Positions 54,572 through 64,000 of a stretch of 64,000 bases of DNA are shown piece after piece. The position numbers were made by a program, and so were the translations under genes. This DNA comes from Acrasis kona (lineage: Eukaryota > Heterolobosea > Eutetramitea > Acrasida > Acrasidae). The notes beneath the pieces were generated by a model, which had not been told where the DNA came from, ran no database searches, and worked only from the letters and a program-made list of their open reading frames with translations. The stretch is taken from positions 1 to 64,000 of the forward strand of contig JAOPGA020000821.1 in assembly GCA_026419775.2 (NCBI GenBank), read 5' to 3'. Within the stretch, counting starts at the first letter, position 1; every line of letters starts with the position of its first letter.

Positions 54572-56623
54572 ATGTTTCTAAATAGGAACACTGGTATAAG
54601 GAGTAGAGCATCTGATGACTCTTCCAGAGATGATGTTGAAGAGAGACATCTGAATGATGGGACAATATTAATCGGCGGCAGAGGTTCGGTCGTGCACACG
54701 ATTTCAAAAGAACTTATAAGGTCGGTGAGGAGATTTGGTTGGAAGATATTGTATGCTTGCGATACAGAAGCAAGTGCGTGCTACACGGCGAGACAAATAC
54801 AGAGGCGAGTGGCGACAAGCAATATTAGAACAGTTAATCTGTGGAATATTGCTCGTCCTAAACTGCTTGATATCTACCAAGTGGACATTTGTTTTGTTCA
54901 TGCCGCACATATTCAATACTGGGATGGTAACGGATGCGTATCGTTATCAGACTTTGATTTGATTGTTATTGATGATGTTAGCGATTTGGCGACTAGCCCC
55001 GTCCTCTCGCCTCTTCGCTTTCTCATCACCAAGGTTAAAGAACATGGTCTTCCCCTTGTAGGCGTGGCATCATGGTTGATTGACGAGCATTGTGTCTCAT
55101 CCAATCACCAACAAAACCCTTGTGATACGGTCCGAATGCTTCTTAAAGTAGCAGACAATAAATCTCAACCTGTTTTTCATGCTGAACCTTGGGTCCTCTT
55201 TCAATCCTTGGACCACCACTACCAACACGCCCTTAACTACAAATTAAGTCATAATATTGTTGAGTACGATGAGGTAGTGGCCTTGAATTTTGAAGAGGAG
55301 CCAAAACAAAAGTTCCAGGATGACATTTGGGAGAATTTAATAAAACCACTCTTATCACCCGAAATGCTACAAAACATTCCTGGTGGTATAGAGTTTATAA
55401 AAAACTCATCCGTCACCTCTTGCATGGGATTTTTTGGTATGGAGTGGCTGACCGATATGGAGCATTTTGTAATGGAAAGCAAGAAGCAGCAGTATAGTAG
55501 GATGTTGCAAGTGTTGAGGAGATATTTGCGTGCATGCGCAATGGTGCAAGAGGAGCCGGAAGATGCCGTCAAAACTACAATAAAGTATCTAAGTGGCCAT
55601 TGTTTTAATAGTAAGGGAGAGCAATGGTTGTCCACGCTTATTTGCGAACAGAATAGCTCAGGCAGCAAATATGATTTGGCGTTACGGATTTTAAAAGAGC
55701 AAAGGGACAATAAAGTTTTAGTTGTAACTACTGTTCAAGAAACTGCACGCCGGATATGTGCAGAGCTTAAACGAGTTGTGCAGTGTGGTGTGTTGGAGCT
55801 TGATTGTAGGTGTGACCAATTATTTTTAGATCAAAATGATTTATTTAAGAATAACACTCATATTTTTACGTGCTCTCAAGAAGTAGTAGACAGATCAGCT
55901 GTCAAGATTGGTGGCGATCCTCTTCTTGTATTTGATAGAATTTATCTCATGAATACATCAATGTCAGGGTCTAGATGCGTTCCATTTTATCAACCGATTA
56001 TGGCCAGCGTTACTAATGCTCCAAAAAACCCTCAAAACAGACATTATTTTTATGAACATGGTAATGTATCGCATTATTATGACAGACTTGATCATGTCAT
56101 GTCAAATCTTGTTTTTGAATTCTCTACACCACCCGCTCCACAAGATCAACAGCAAGTTTCCATCAAGAGAGAACACAGTCCCTCAAGAGAAAGCACTCGA
56201 AAACGCCGACGTCTTAATAAAAAGCCAGCGAGTCCTGATGAGGATAACCTTGAGAATCCCACAAATCCTGCCCCAAATGCAAACAACCAGATAAAAGTCA
56301 AGAAGGAACCAAAGAACAAGAAGGCAAATCAAAAGAAATCCTTCAAAGACCGAATCAACAAGCAGAACCCTGTTTCATCAGTGAGCGAAATTTGTCAAAA
56401 AATCTTCAAAACACCAATGCAAATCATCAACGAAGAAGTCTCGAATACAAAACCTCATGAATTCAAGGCCACCATAAACATTCGAGAGGGAAAAAAAATA
56501 GTCTTCACCAAAACAGCGAGCGCTGCAAACAAGAAGGAAGCGAGGACCATTGCAAGCATGGAACTGCTACAAGACATGGAAGACGCAGGTTTGTTCACAG
56601 ATCCAAGACTAGTAAACAATTAA
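54572..56623 (+). CDS. Dicer/RIG-I-like helicase-related protein with dsRBD, motifs degenerate
   Basis: 683 residues, one exon, start at ATG 54572 (upstream in-frame start is TTG). The first ~230 residues follow Dicer-type helicase HEL1 order: motif I position GGRGSVVHTIS (residue ~36; canonical TGxGKT), VDICFVHAAHIQYW, FDLIVIDDVSDLA (motif II, DD.. in place of DECH) and LVGVASWLID (motif III, canonical GLTAS). Residues ~230-370 are helical like the HEL2i insert. HEL2-like text follows (NKVLVVTTVQETARRICAEL) but motif V-VI lacks the QxxGRxGR signature. An acidic/basic linker with KRKRRR-type signals (TRKRRRLNKKP) precedes a C-terminal dsRBD (~602-672: PMQIINEEVSN, KTASAANKKEARTIASMELL). No RNase III or PAZ. 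Probably an ATPase-dead dsRNA-binding protein, perhaps a partner of Dicer. Helicase homology is inference from pattern; the dsRBD is firmer. Confidence 0.65.
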   Translation: MFLNRNTGIRSRASDDSSRDDVEERHLNDGTILIGGRGSVVHTISKELIRSVRRFGWKILYACDTEASACYTARQIQRRVATSNIRTVNLWNIARPKLLDIYQVDICFVHAAHIQYWDGNGCVSLSDFDLIVIDDVSDLATSPVLSPLRFLITKVKEHGLPLVGVASWLIDEHCVSSNHQQNPCDTVRMLLKVADNKSQPVFHAEPWVLFQSLDHHYQHALNYKLSHNIVEYDEVVALNFEEEPKQKFQDDIWENLIKPLLSPEMLQNIPGGIEFIKNSSVTSCMGFFGMEWLTDMEHFVMESKKQQYSRMLQVLRRYLRACAMVQEEPEDAVKTTIKYLSGHCFNSKGEQWLSTLICEQNSSGSKYDLALRILKEQRDNKVLVVTTVQETARRICAELKRVVQCGVLELDCRCDQLFLDQNDLFKNNTHIFTCSQEVVDRSAVKIGGDPLLVFDRIYLMNTSMSGSRCVPFYQPIMASVTNAPKNPQNRHYFYEHGNVSHYYDRLDHVMSNLVFEFSTPPAPQDQQQVSIKREHSPSRESTRKRRRLNKKPASPDEDNLENPTNPAPNANNQIKVKKEPKNKKANQKKSFKDRINKQNPVSSVSEICQKIFKTPMQIINEEVSNTKPHEFKATINIREGKKIVFTKTASAANKKEARTIASMELLQDMEDAGLFTDPRLVNN

Positions 56624-56632
56624 AGTTTTTTT

Positions 56633-57934
56633 TTATTCGGCTGCATTATCATGGTCATGATCTCCATCGTCATCATAGTATTCTTCCGACCTATGTACGC
56701 TCTTATCCGCTCTAAATGTAGAATACGACGAATCAGTGTTCATCTCCGAATCTTCATCCTCATCGTCGGACAGGTAATAAGAATCCGGTGGCACCTCGTG
56801 CATCTGAACGCTCGGCGCTCCCTTAATCTTTGATAAATTCTCCAACAATTGAATCTTGTGCTTCTCCAAGTACTCGTATGAATTTTGATTCTCCATGTTG
56901 CTTTGATTGATCTGAAGAGAAAAGTCAGGTCCAAAGTATTCGTAATAATCATTGTAGGGCAGATCGTCCATCACGTTTTGATTCAACAACACTGCAGTCT
57001 CGTACGTCCAACACTTGGCAACGTTACGGATGGTGTATCCTCCGCCTCCCAACACTAGAACAGGCACTCCATAGCTCCTCACATAGTCCACGCACTCGGC
57101 GTGTCCCTTGATGGTGAGATTGAAGCATCCGAGGCGATCCCCTGCCAACGAATCGGCTCCACATTGAAGCACGATGGCAGTGGGTCTATACACGTCCATG
57201 ATCTTGGCAATGATGGGCTTGAAGATGCTCTTGTAGCTTTCGTCGTCGATGCCATCCTTTAACGGAAAGTTGACCGAATAGTACTTTCCTGCACCAGCGC
57301 CAATGTCTCTAATGTCACCTGTTCCTGGGAAGAAATCACCGTACTTGTGGAACGAAACGCACATGACGCGATCGGTAGTGTAGAATGCCTCCTCCACTCC
57401 GTCACCATGATGAATGTCAATGTCAATGTAGAGGACTCTTGGATGGTACTTTAATAGCTCCAGGATTGCCAACACAATGTCGTTAATGTAACAAAAGCCG
57501 CTTGCTTCGCTCTTCTTGGCGTGATGTAGACCTCCAGCCCAATTGATGGCAACATCGGCTTGGTTGTGATTGAGCTTGACTGCTCCTCCTACGCTACCTC
57601 CTGCAGAGATTTGACAAAATTCATACACTCCATCAAAAACTGGACAATCCTCTCCAACATTAAAGCGTCTTAGTTGCGTGCTGTATTCATGCATGTTGTC
57701 TGGGGTGATGCGTTTCAGGAACTCTACGTAGTCGTCGCTGTGGAATTTGCTCATTTCTGCTTCGCTGGCTGGATGTGGTCTGTATACTTCCATGTGCTTG
57801 TATAGACCATAATTTAAAAGCAAGTTGTGGGTCATCTTTATGCGGTGAGGTTTCATGGGGTGACCTTGTCCGTAATAATAATTTCCAATGTCTCCATCGT
57901 AGAAGTAGCATGTGTTCTTCTTGTTAGCCGCCAT
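56633..57934 (-). CDS. Class I histone deacetylase (RPD3/HDAC1-like)
   Basis: Zn-dependent deacetylase of histone lysines, nuclear, usually in Sin3/NuRD-type complexes. 433 residues, one exon, start ATG 57934. Visible: [20 protein letters not shown], the His pair in [20 protein letters not shown], metal ligands in [51 protein letters not shown] with the catalytic Tyr region. The acidic C-terminal tail ([18 protein letters not shown]) is typical of class I. Ends 9 bp from the stop of the convergent Dicer-like gene, so the two 3' untranslated regions must overlap. Confidence 0.97.
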   Translation of the reverse strand: MAANKKNTCYFYDGDIGNYYYGQGHPMKPHRIKMTHNLLLNYGLYKHMEVYRPHPASEAEMSKFHSDDYVEFLKRITPDNMHEYSTQLRRFNVGEDCPVFDGVYEFCQISAGGSVGGAVKLNHNQADVAINWAGGLHHAKKSEASGFCYINDIVLAILELLKYHPRVLYIDIDIHHGDGVEEAFYTTDRVMCVSFHKYGDFFPGTGDIRDIGAGAGKYYSVNFPLKDGIDDESYKSIFKPIIAKIMDVYRPTAIVLQCGADSLAGDRLGCFNLTIKGHAECVDYVRSYGVPVLVLGGGGYTIRNVAKCWTYETAVLLNQNVMDDLPYNDYYEYFGPDFSLQINQSNMENQNSYEYLEKHKIQLLENLSKIKGAPSVQMHEVPPDSYYLSDDEDEDSEMNTDSSYSTFRADKSVHRSEEYYDDDGDHDHDNAAE

Positions 57935-58410
57935 GATGGATCGGCCTCTCTTGACGCTGCTTTAACTTCTTTTGTTCTAATTAATATCGATCAACTTCAT
58001 TTGGTTGGTTGAAAGCCGGTTGATCAAATAAACATCCGCCGCTCACCTTCGCACTTTGCTCATATTCGTTATGCAGGACCATAGAGGATAAGATGGATAG
58101 GATTGTTGAAAACAGAGTTTTTTGAATGATTCGGTAAACACAAATTGGTCCACTACCATTCCCGACAATTACAATTAGCAAGAGGACAACGTTTGCGCAC
58201 AATTGGATTTCTAGAACAAAAACAAAGTGATCTACATTTTCAGCATAAAGAAAAATGCACATTGTTTGAAGATTATTACAATGGACCTATCAAAAAAAAC
58301 ATTAAAGATTTAAACATTTTGCAAAGACATAACTGAGTGATGTACACAGATCCATATACTGATACAAATCACAAAAAATAAATTAAAATCATTTACAATT
58401 AAATATTTAT
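57935..58410. other. Spacer with a possible small plus-strand exon
   Basis: 475 bp between two minus-strand genes. On the plus strand a frame open to a TGA at 58336 reads RLRTIGFLEQKQSDLHFQHK and KCTLFEDYYNGPIKKNIKDL, which looks protein-like. A splice acceptor (CAATTAG at ~58180) precedes it and an ATG at 58092 could start a first exon, but I could not build a sure model. Confidence 0.25.
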
Positions 58411-60981
58411 TTAAACTCTCAACCTCAATCTTCCTGTTCCTCTGTTCGCCAATTGATCTGCTCTTCTTGACAAACTATCAATATCATCATCTACAGTGCT
58501 TCCGCTAAACCTCTTAGCGGCCATCAATGCGATGGGATACAACAAGAAGGTAAACAAACCAACAAAGAAGCTGCTCAAACCAACAAATACCGTGGCGGTG
58601 TTCATCACAGTGCAAACATCATAATTCAAACTGCTCATGCTGCTTCCAATATTCGCACACTTGGCACTACTTAGACTTCCAATGAAAATATTCAACTGGC
58701 TTGCATATGTCTGTAGAGGTCCCACATGGGGTCCAATACTATCGACGTTGCTCTGGATCAAAGCCAAATCCGTTCCCAACGCATCGAACCTTCCCTTAGC
58801 AAGGGAAACATTAGCACTGAACGCAGCGCTGAACGGGCTCACGTTGACGGATGCATTAATTTGATTAAAGACACGTGTAAAGTTACCTTGGAAGGCAACA
58901 ATTTTATTATAAACACCAACCATTGGGTTCACTTGGTTATACAATTGATTTAACTGACTCTTGACATTTGCGTCGGTGGTCTGGTTGACAGGATAAGCAT
59001 TCATCAAAAAGTTTGAAACGCTACTTCTGGTGTAAATGACGCTCACGATGCTAGTTGCACCGTTAGAATCAGTAATGTTTAATGATCTGGTGTAACCATT
59101 CACCTGAGCGATCAAATCATCATAAGAATAAATGTTCAAATCTTGATAATAGTTTGCAAAGTCGTTCACGTAGAGCTGAGCCTGGATCATGTTTGTAAAG
59201 TTAAATGGAGTAGGAGCTGACGTGGTGGTAGGTGCCGATGTGGTGGTGGTTGGTGCAGGAGTGGTGGTGCTGTTCACCGGTGGTGCAGTGGTGGGAGGTG
59301 GAGTCAATGTAGAAATGGGAGCAGGTACGAATTTGAACAAATTTTGCAAATTGGTCAACGAAGTGATCATGGCGTTAGTTCCATCCAACAAGGCATTGGT
59401 TTGATTGGTGATGATTCCAGAGTAAGTCTCTACCAAGTACCTTGGTTCCGTTCCAACTGCATTCACCAACGCAATGCTCTGATTGATGGCCACGAAGAAT
59501 TGATTAGCTTGTTGATTCAAAGGAGCGCCGCTTGTTACTCTGCTCATCACGTCCAATAAAGTGGTATCGCCGCTGCATTTCATCAATCCATAGGTCAAGT
59601 TCAATGCGCTAGTGAAATTGGGGTACTTTGTTCCAAAATCACCTCCCAAGCGATCAGGATTGAATAGCTCGGTCTGGTAGGCACAGTATGGATTAAAGAT
59701 CATGAAGACGAATAGACAGGCACCTGCATATACGAATGCCCAAAACACGAGCGATAAACTGCAACATGCACCCACTTTGGTGGCTCTTGCGTTGCGAATC
59801 ACGCCGCAGATGCCAAAGACGACATAGGCAATTCCCACTCCCAAGAATCCACTAATGAAGAACAAGGCAAAGAAGGCCAACAGGGCGCGATAACCTGATT
59901 GAACGTTGCCTGATGTAATGTATTGTTGTAACGATCCAAGTTCAAATGTTGCTCCGGTGGTAGAGTTGAGTCCGTTTCTTAACGATACGTACAAATTCAC
60001 AACGTCGCGGATGGGACCCGACGTTAATTTCTCTGCGGCGGTCAAACTGACGAGCGTGTGTTGGGCGTGGGTCACGATGGTGTCGATGGCCAATTCCTTG
60101 TTGTTCGGGTAACCATACTTGGCGTCCACTGTTGGATCGGTGGGATGGTCGCTGGTACCGTAAATGACTTTTTCTGTGCTTAATGGATACTTGTTGTTGA
60201 GATCAATGGGTAAAATGTAGAACAAGGGGTTGCTTGTGTTGAATTTGAAATTAGTTTTGGTTAGATCGAGTAATTGTTGATTGTTGTTGACAATGTTGGA
60301 GGAGATGGAGCGTAGGGTGTTTGGTTGAAAATTCTGGTTGATGCCATCAATGATGTCGTCCAAAGTGTTGGCATTGTCGATGGCTAATTGTGCGCCCAAT
60401 TTACCGTTGGTAACGCCCGTGCTCAAATAGTCAAAATTGCTGGCGAAGGAGTCCACGGTTCCGCTCAAACTTGAAAGCGTCGTGGTTCCTGTTTGAACAG
60501 TCTGTACAGTGTCACCAACCACCTGGAAGGCAGTTGTTATTAGCATGCCAGCTCCGGCTGCGTACATGATGGAGAAGACGATTCCACTAAAGCAGCTGAA
60601 CACGATCAAGAATGCCAAGATCGAGTGAATAATGGAGAATATTCTTTTTCCAGTAAGGGTGTAACTGGTTGTGGGGAATTGATTTCCGCAACGCCCAAAC
60701 TTCCTCAAAAAGTAGAATATAACAAGTAAAATGGTACCAACTACACCGATTCCCAAAATCAAAAAGAATATGAGTATAATAAACTGTTATGCGTGAGATG
60801 TGAATTCTTTTGGCATGTGATTTACCTGCAAATAGTGTGACCAGGCACACAAGTCAAAATTACTCGGGGCGTTTGCTTGCATACCATATTGGCATCCCGG
60901 CATGAGCACATCACTTAAACTTTGCGCGTGTGCTGTACATATCAGCGCTAACAAACCAACCGTCACAATTCGATTAATCAT
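58411..60981 (-). CDS. Pentaspan membrane glycoprotein, prominin-like topology
   Basis: Two exons (60981-60826, 60783-58411; 42 nt intron, phase 0) give 842 residues. Start ATG 60981 gives a signal peptide (MINRIVTVGLLALICTAHAQ). Then: short outside segment, TM1 (FIILIFFLILGIGVVGTILL), Cys-containing inner loop, TM2 (SILAFLIVFSCFSGIVFSIM), a ~200-residue outer loop with many sequons, TM3 (LLAFFALFFISGFLGVGIAY), TM4 (LSLVFWAFVYAGACLFVFMI), a second outer loop of ~390 residues with a Thr/Pro mucin-like stretch, and TM5 (GLSSFFVGLFTFLLYPIALM) with a basic tail. Outside N-terminus, five spans and two large loops is the prominin plan; tweety-like is the alternative. Family identity is inferred from topology only. 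Confidence 0.7.
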
Positions 60982-61472
60982 TTGGCTGTTTTTTGTGCTG
61001 TGTTGTTGGTTTATAAGTTGACTGTGAAAATTGCCTCTTCTAGTAGCTGTTATAATGATGATTATGGCTAGTCTGGTTTCGATAGTTCCAAGAAGTCGTA
61101 CGAACATGCGTTTTGAATAATTGATAGCACAGACTAGACTTCTAGGTGAAGGGCATTTAGATTCTATTTGCCTTCATGAAACAGTTGTTACAGACATCGT
61201 TTTCTAAAATTTAAGGAAGAATACCATTTAAATACCAATTATTGATATCTTTAGCAGCTGGTTGGAGCAAGTCTGTCATTAAATCTTTCTTCCATCTAAA
61301 AGCACTAATCTCAACTTGTTTACTGATAGATTCCATAAGTGTTCACAATTTCATAATATAAGCAATACGTACTATAATAGATGTAGTGTTTTGTTGATTT
61401 GTAAATTTAATTAGTATTTAGCCTGATCGAACATTTGTTGATTGTAATTTGTTCTATTTATAATTACACAAA
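60982..61472. other. Divergent spacer
   Basis: 491 bp between the pentaspan gene and the small plus-strand gene. The minus frame continues upstream of the chosen start for 42 codons, with another ATG at 61107, but that would bury the signal peptide. Confidence 0.4.
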
Positions 61473-61646
61473 ATGAACAAGAGAGGTTTCGACCAGGTCG
61501 ATTGCGACAATGACACAACATCACCCAACAAAAAATTGAAGGTTGGATATCGTGAACAATTATCACCAAACAACGAGATACCAATCGACGTACTTCGGGA
61601 ACTACTACACGGATGCACTTGGCAAGAAGACAACATGTATTATTAA
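61473..61646 (+). CDS. Small protein, 57 residues, with NLS-like stretch
   Basis: ATG at 61473 in a good AAAATG context opens 57 codons ending TAA at 61646. The product is hydrophilic (MNKRGFDQVD, SPNKKLKVGYREQL, DVLRELLHGCTW). The PNKKLK run could be a nuclear signal, and the last third is an amphipathic helix. Not recognised. It is shorter than usual reporting limits, so it is easily missed by automated annotation. Confidence 0.4.
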   Translation: MNKRGFDQVDCDNDTTSPNKKLKVGYREQLSPNNEIPIDVLRELLHGCTWQEDNMYY

Positions 61647-61997
61647 AATCGGCTAGATTCATATAGACCATAGCCTAACTACGAAATAAAAAATTTACAT
61701 TAAAACATTTTTCCAAATGTTGGAGGTTGACACTAATTCACACATCATATAGAGTAACCCACTGCTCTAATCAAGACAGCCAACATTAGTATGTCCAAAG
61801 TTTTTATTTTAAGAGGTAATGTATGAAAATGAATTTTTATTCAAACTGCATGAAGCTTTTCTCCTTCGGCACGCTGTCAAGTTGCAACACTTTTCTGTCT
61901 TTTAATACTGTTACAATAATTATCACAATAACCTGTCAATCTATAACTATATTGCTGTCAAGTCATTCTTATTGAGCAAACCAACTGTTCTTCATGT
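61647..61997. other. No gene seen
   Basis: 351 bp convergent spacer between the small gene and the cyclase. AT-rich. Confidence 0.45.
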
Positions 61998-64000
61998 TCA
62001 GTCAACTTTTAATGTTTCGCTGAAATCAAGCTCTGTCGCTTTATCTTGTTCTTTGTACCCGCTTAACAAGTATGTATTCATCATACCTTTTCCTTTAATC
62101 AGAAGCTCTCCCCGATATTTAGTCTCAAAGTTGTCTTTTAGCAGTTGATATGAGACTTCTGATAATTGGATAGAATCATGCTCTGCGCTAGAGCACATTC
62201 TGCTAGCAGTGTTTATGGTGTCTCCAAAAACATCATACAGAAACTTGCCAACACCAACTACTCCTGCTACAAATGACCCTGAGTGTATTCCGCACATTAG
62301 ATTGACTTTTAATAATATATCATGCGCTTCTTTGTCAATTTTGTCATTTATACAGTTCAGCAGCAGGTTATTAAAATTTTGTCTAGCATTTAGGCAAAAT
62401 TTTGCTATCCTGTCGCAGTAATCTTCTTCTTTGTTAAGGCCTGCTACTATAAGGTAGGTGTTCCACATTGATTTGATTTTATGACATTTGTATACATCAC
62501 AATCATCATCGAAACGTAGGTATACATTCTTTAAAAAATCCATTGCAATGTCACTGTTATAAAGATACAGTTCATCATAGCCTGATACGTGTATAAAGCA
62601 AACGCAACCTGTTGAAATTTCATCATATAAAAAACCTGACTCATCATATATCTTCTTAATAATATTGGCCGGTAACAGGTTGTGAATCAACTTTTCATTA
62701 ATTACTTGATCATTTTTAATTTCATTTAGCCTGAAAGTTGACAATGTACTCAATCTAAATATTTGGAGTAGAGACTTGGTAGTGAAGTATGAAGTAACAA
62801 TTTGTAGAAAGAAAATTGATATACTGTAAACTTGAAGATAAGGCGCGAATGTGAAGTTCACTCCAGTAAAGCATGCTATCATTACCTGTATCGCTGATAA
62901 TATGATCTTTAAAACAAATGGCAGTAGCGGAAAGATATTTGTCCTATTATGTGTTATAATTGTTTTGCATATAAAGGAGCTTACATCGCAATAAAAAGAG
63001 CGGACGCTCCATCAATTACCGGAGTTTGATAGACATTTCCACATACCAGTAATAAACACCCAACATTTAGCACATATGTTATAGAGTATACAAAAATCCC
63101 AGTTGATATTTTTCTACCAATAGGACTGAGCATTAGTAATACCACAATTGAGTACAAAGCAGTTGAACAGTACTGAAAATAAGCAGCTGCATCCGCTCTA
63201 GAGTGAGGGAAAACGAAATAAGCGGTTAATGTAACATACAGGTATATAAATAATTGAAACACGGTAATACCACGAAATAATGGTATCACGCCCGGATAAG
63301 AGAATTTGAACATGTAATAGTTCAGTTGTATGTTTTTCAGAAAAACAAGCAAAAGTACATTAAATTTTACATCATTTGAGTTTGAATTAACTGATGCATC
63401 GTCTATTTTGACAATTGGAGTAATTGCCAACAAGTTCTCTTCAGGTTTACTATTAGTCTCTTGTTGCTCTTGCTCCAAGATATTTCCGCGCACGTACCTT
63501 GTTCCTTGCACTTGATACTCCATATGGGGAATGAATTTGAATCTACTCTCTAGAGCCAATCTTGTAACGTCACAAACTTGTATCTTGTTTGGAATCGAAT
63601 TCGATTCCATAACCTTAGCTACTTCTACAGCCGCTCCACAGCAGTCGAATGTAATTTTAGTGTGACCGATTATACTCAGGTGAACAGGACCAGTACTTAT
63701 TCCAATCCTAATCTTTATGTTCCATTTGTACTGCTCTGACGCATTGATAACTGATGTAATCATTTTAATAGCCATTTGCACAATTCGAAGAGAGTAGCTA
63801 TCCCGTTCTGCTAGTTCATCATTCATTCCACTAACACAAAAGTAACCATCTCCAATGGTTTTAATCTTTTCAATATTCAAATCTATACATATCTTGTCAA
63901 ATGCGGAGAATAAAGTATTGAGCATAAAGATGACTGTAGCTGATGAATTTACTGAACTCCAAGATGTGAAGCTAACAACATCTGAAACCAGTACAGATAC
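61998..64000 (-). CDS. Membrane adenylyl cyclase with two cyclase domains (5' end beyond window)
   Basis: Class III nucleotidyl cyclase of the animal/Dictyostelium ACA plan: membrane block, C1, membrane block, C2. Two exons in view (64000-62985 and 62943-61998; 41 nt intron) join in frame, and the frame is open at the window edge. C1: metal Asp in VLVSDVVSFTSWSS at the very edge, second Asp in IEKIKTIGDGYFCVSG, then RIGISTGPVHLSIIG. A cluster of about six spans follows (63.3-62.8 kb). C2: CVCFIHVSGYDEL lacks the first metal Asp, KIKSMWNTYLIVAGL lacks the second, but YDVFGDTINTASRMCSS keeps the transition-state Asn and Arg. C1 with metals and C2 with Asn/Arg is the expected split site, so one active centre should form. 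cAMP rather than cGMP is inferred from architecture. Confidence 0.9.

Overview
The window is nuclear DNA from a unicellular eukaryote. Protein-coding genes are interrupted by very short GT-AG introns (mostly 34-50 nt, several with a CTAAC-like branch site). All three standard stop codons are used, and intergenic gaps are often under 100 bp. Gene content is that of a free-living amoeba or amoeboflagellate: an Fe-type superoxide dismutase, a large hybrid histidine kinase, a membrane adenylyl cyclase with two cyclase domains, a pentaspan prominin-like protein, and Crinkler/RHS-type NTPase genes. My best guess is a heterolobosean (Naegleria/Acrasis-like), with an amoebozoan as the alternative; this is inference from gene style, not a database result.

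Layout. 1-5.5 kb is a nest of DNA transposon and LINE remains ending in a nearly complete piggyBac-type transposase. 6.2-21.2 kb is a dense housekeeping block: DHHC palmitoyltransferase, CDF zinc transporter, BRSK/SAD-like kinase, UBA-USP deubiquitinase, Kelch/BTB protein, DDX41 helicase, a SANT-like nuclear protein and Fe-SOD. 21.8-24.2 kb has two secreted-protein genes. 24.2-35.5 kb is an accessory island with two whole-looking Crinkler/RHS-like genes, fossil pieces of others, duplicated segments, and a chimeric locus joining a dynein-stalk-like segment to PAN/NPCBM-like extracellular modules. 35.7-36.3 kb holds a Met/Asn/Gly-rich protein with four DxNxDGIPD-type motifs. After a 1.5 kb empty gap, 37.7-46.0 kb holds the histidine kinase, a coiled-coil protein, an LRR coiled-coil protein and the ubiquitin-eS31 fusion. 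A tRNA-Arg(UCU) lies at 46.6 kb, followed by a second small patch of decayed sequence. 48-61 kb carries calpain-7, a Qa-SNARE without a membrane anchor, NADPH-cytochrome P450 reductase, a Dicer-like helicase/dsRBD protein whose helicase motifs look degenerate, a class I histone deacetylase and the pentaspan protein. The window ends inside the adenylyl cyclase gene.

Functional themes. Chromatin and RNA genes (DDX41, HDAC, SANT protein, Dicer-like protein) lie among ubiquitin/proteolysis genes (USP, ubiquitin fusion, calpain-7) and signalling genes (histidine kinase, cyclase, BRSK-like kinase). They share no operon-like logic, but divergent pairs are separated by as little as 45-74 bp and convergent pairs by 4-32 bp. 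The most unusual items are the degenerate Dicer-like protein, the accessory island with its duplicated exon block, the dynein-stalk/PAN/NPCBM chimera, and the anchorless SNARE that starts Met-Gly.
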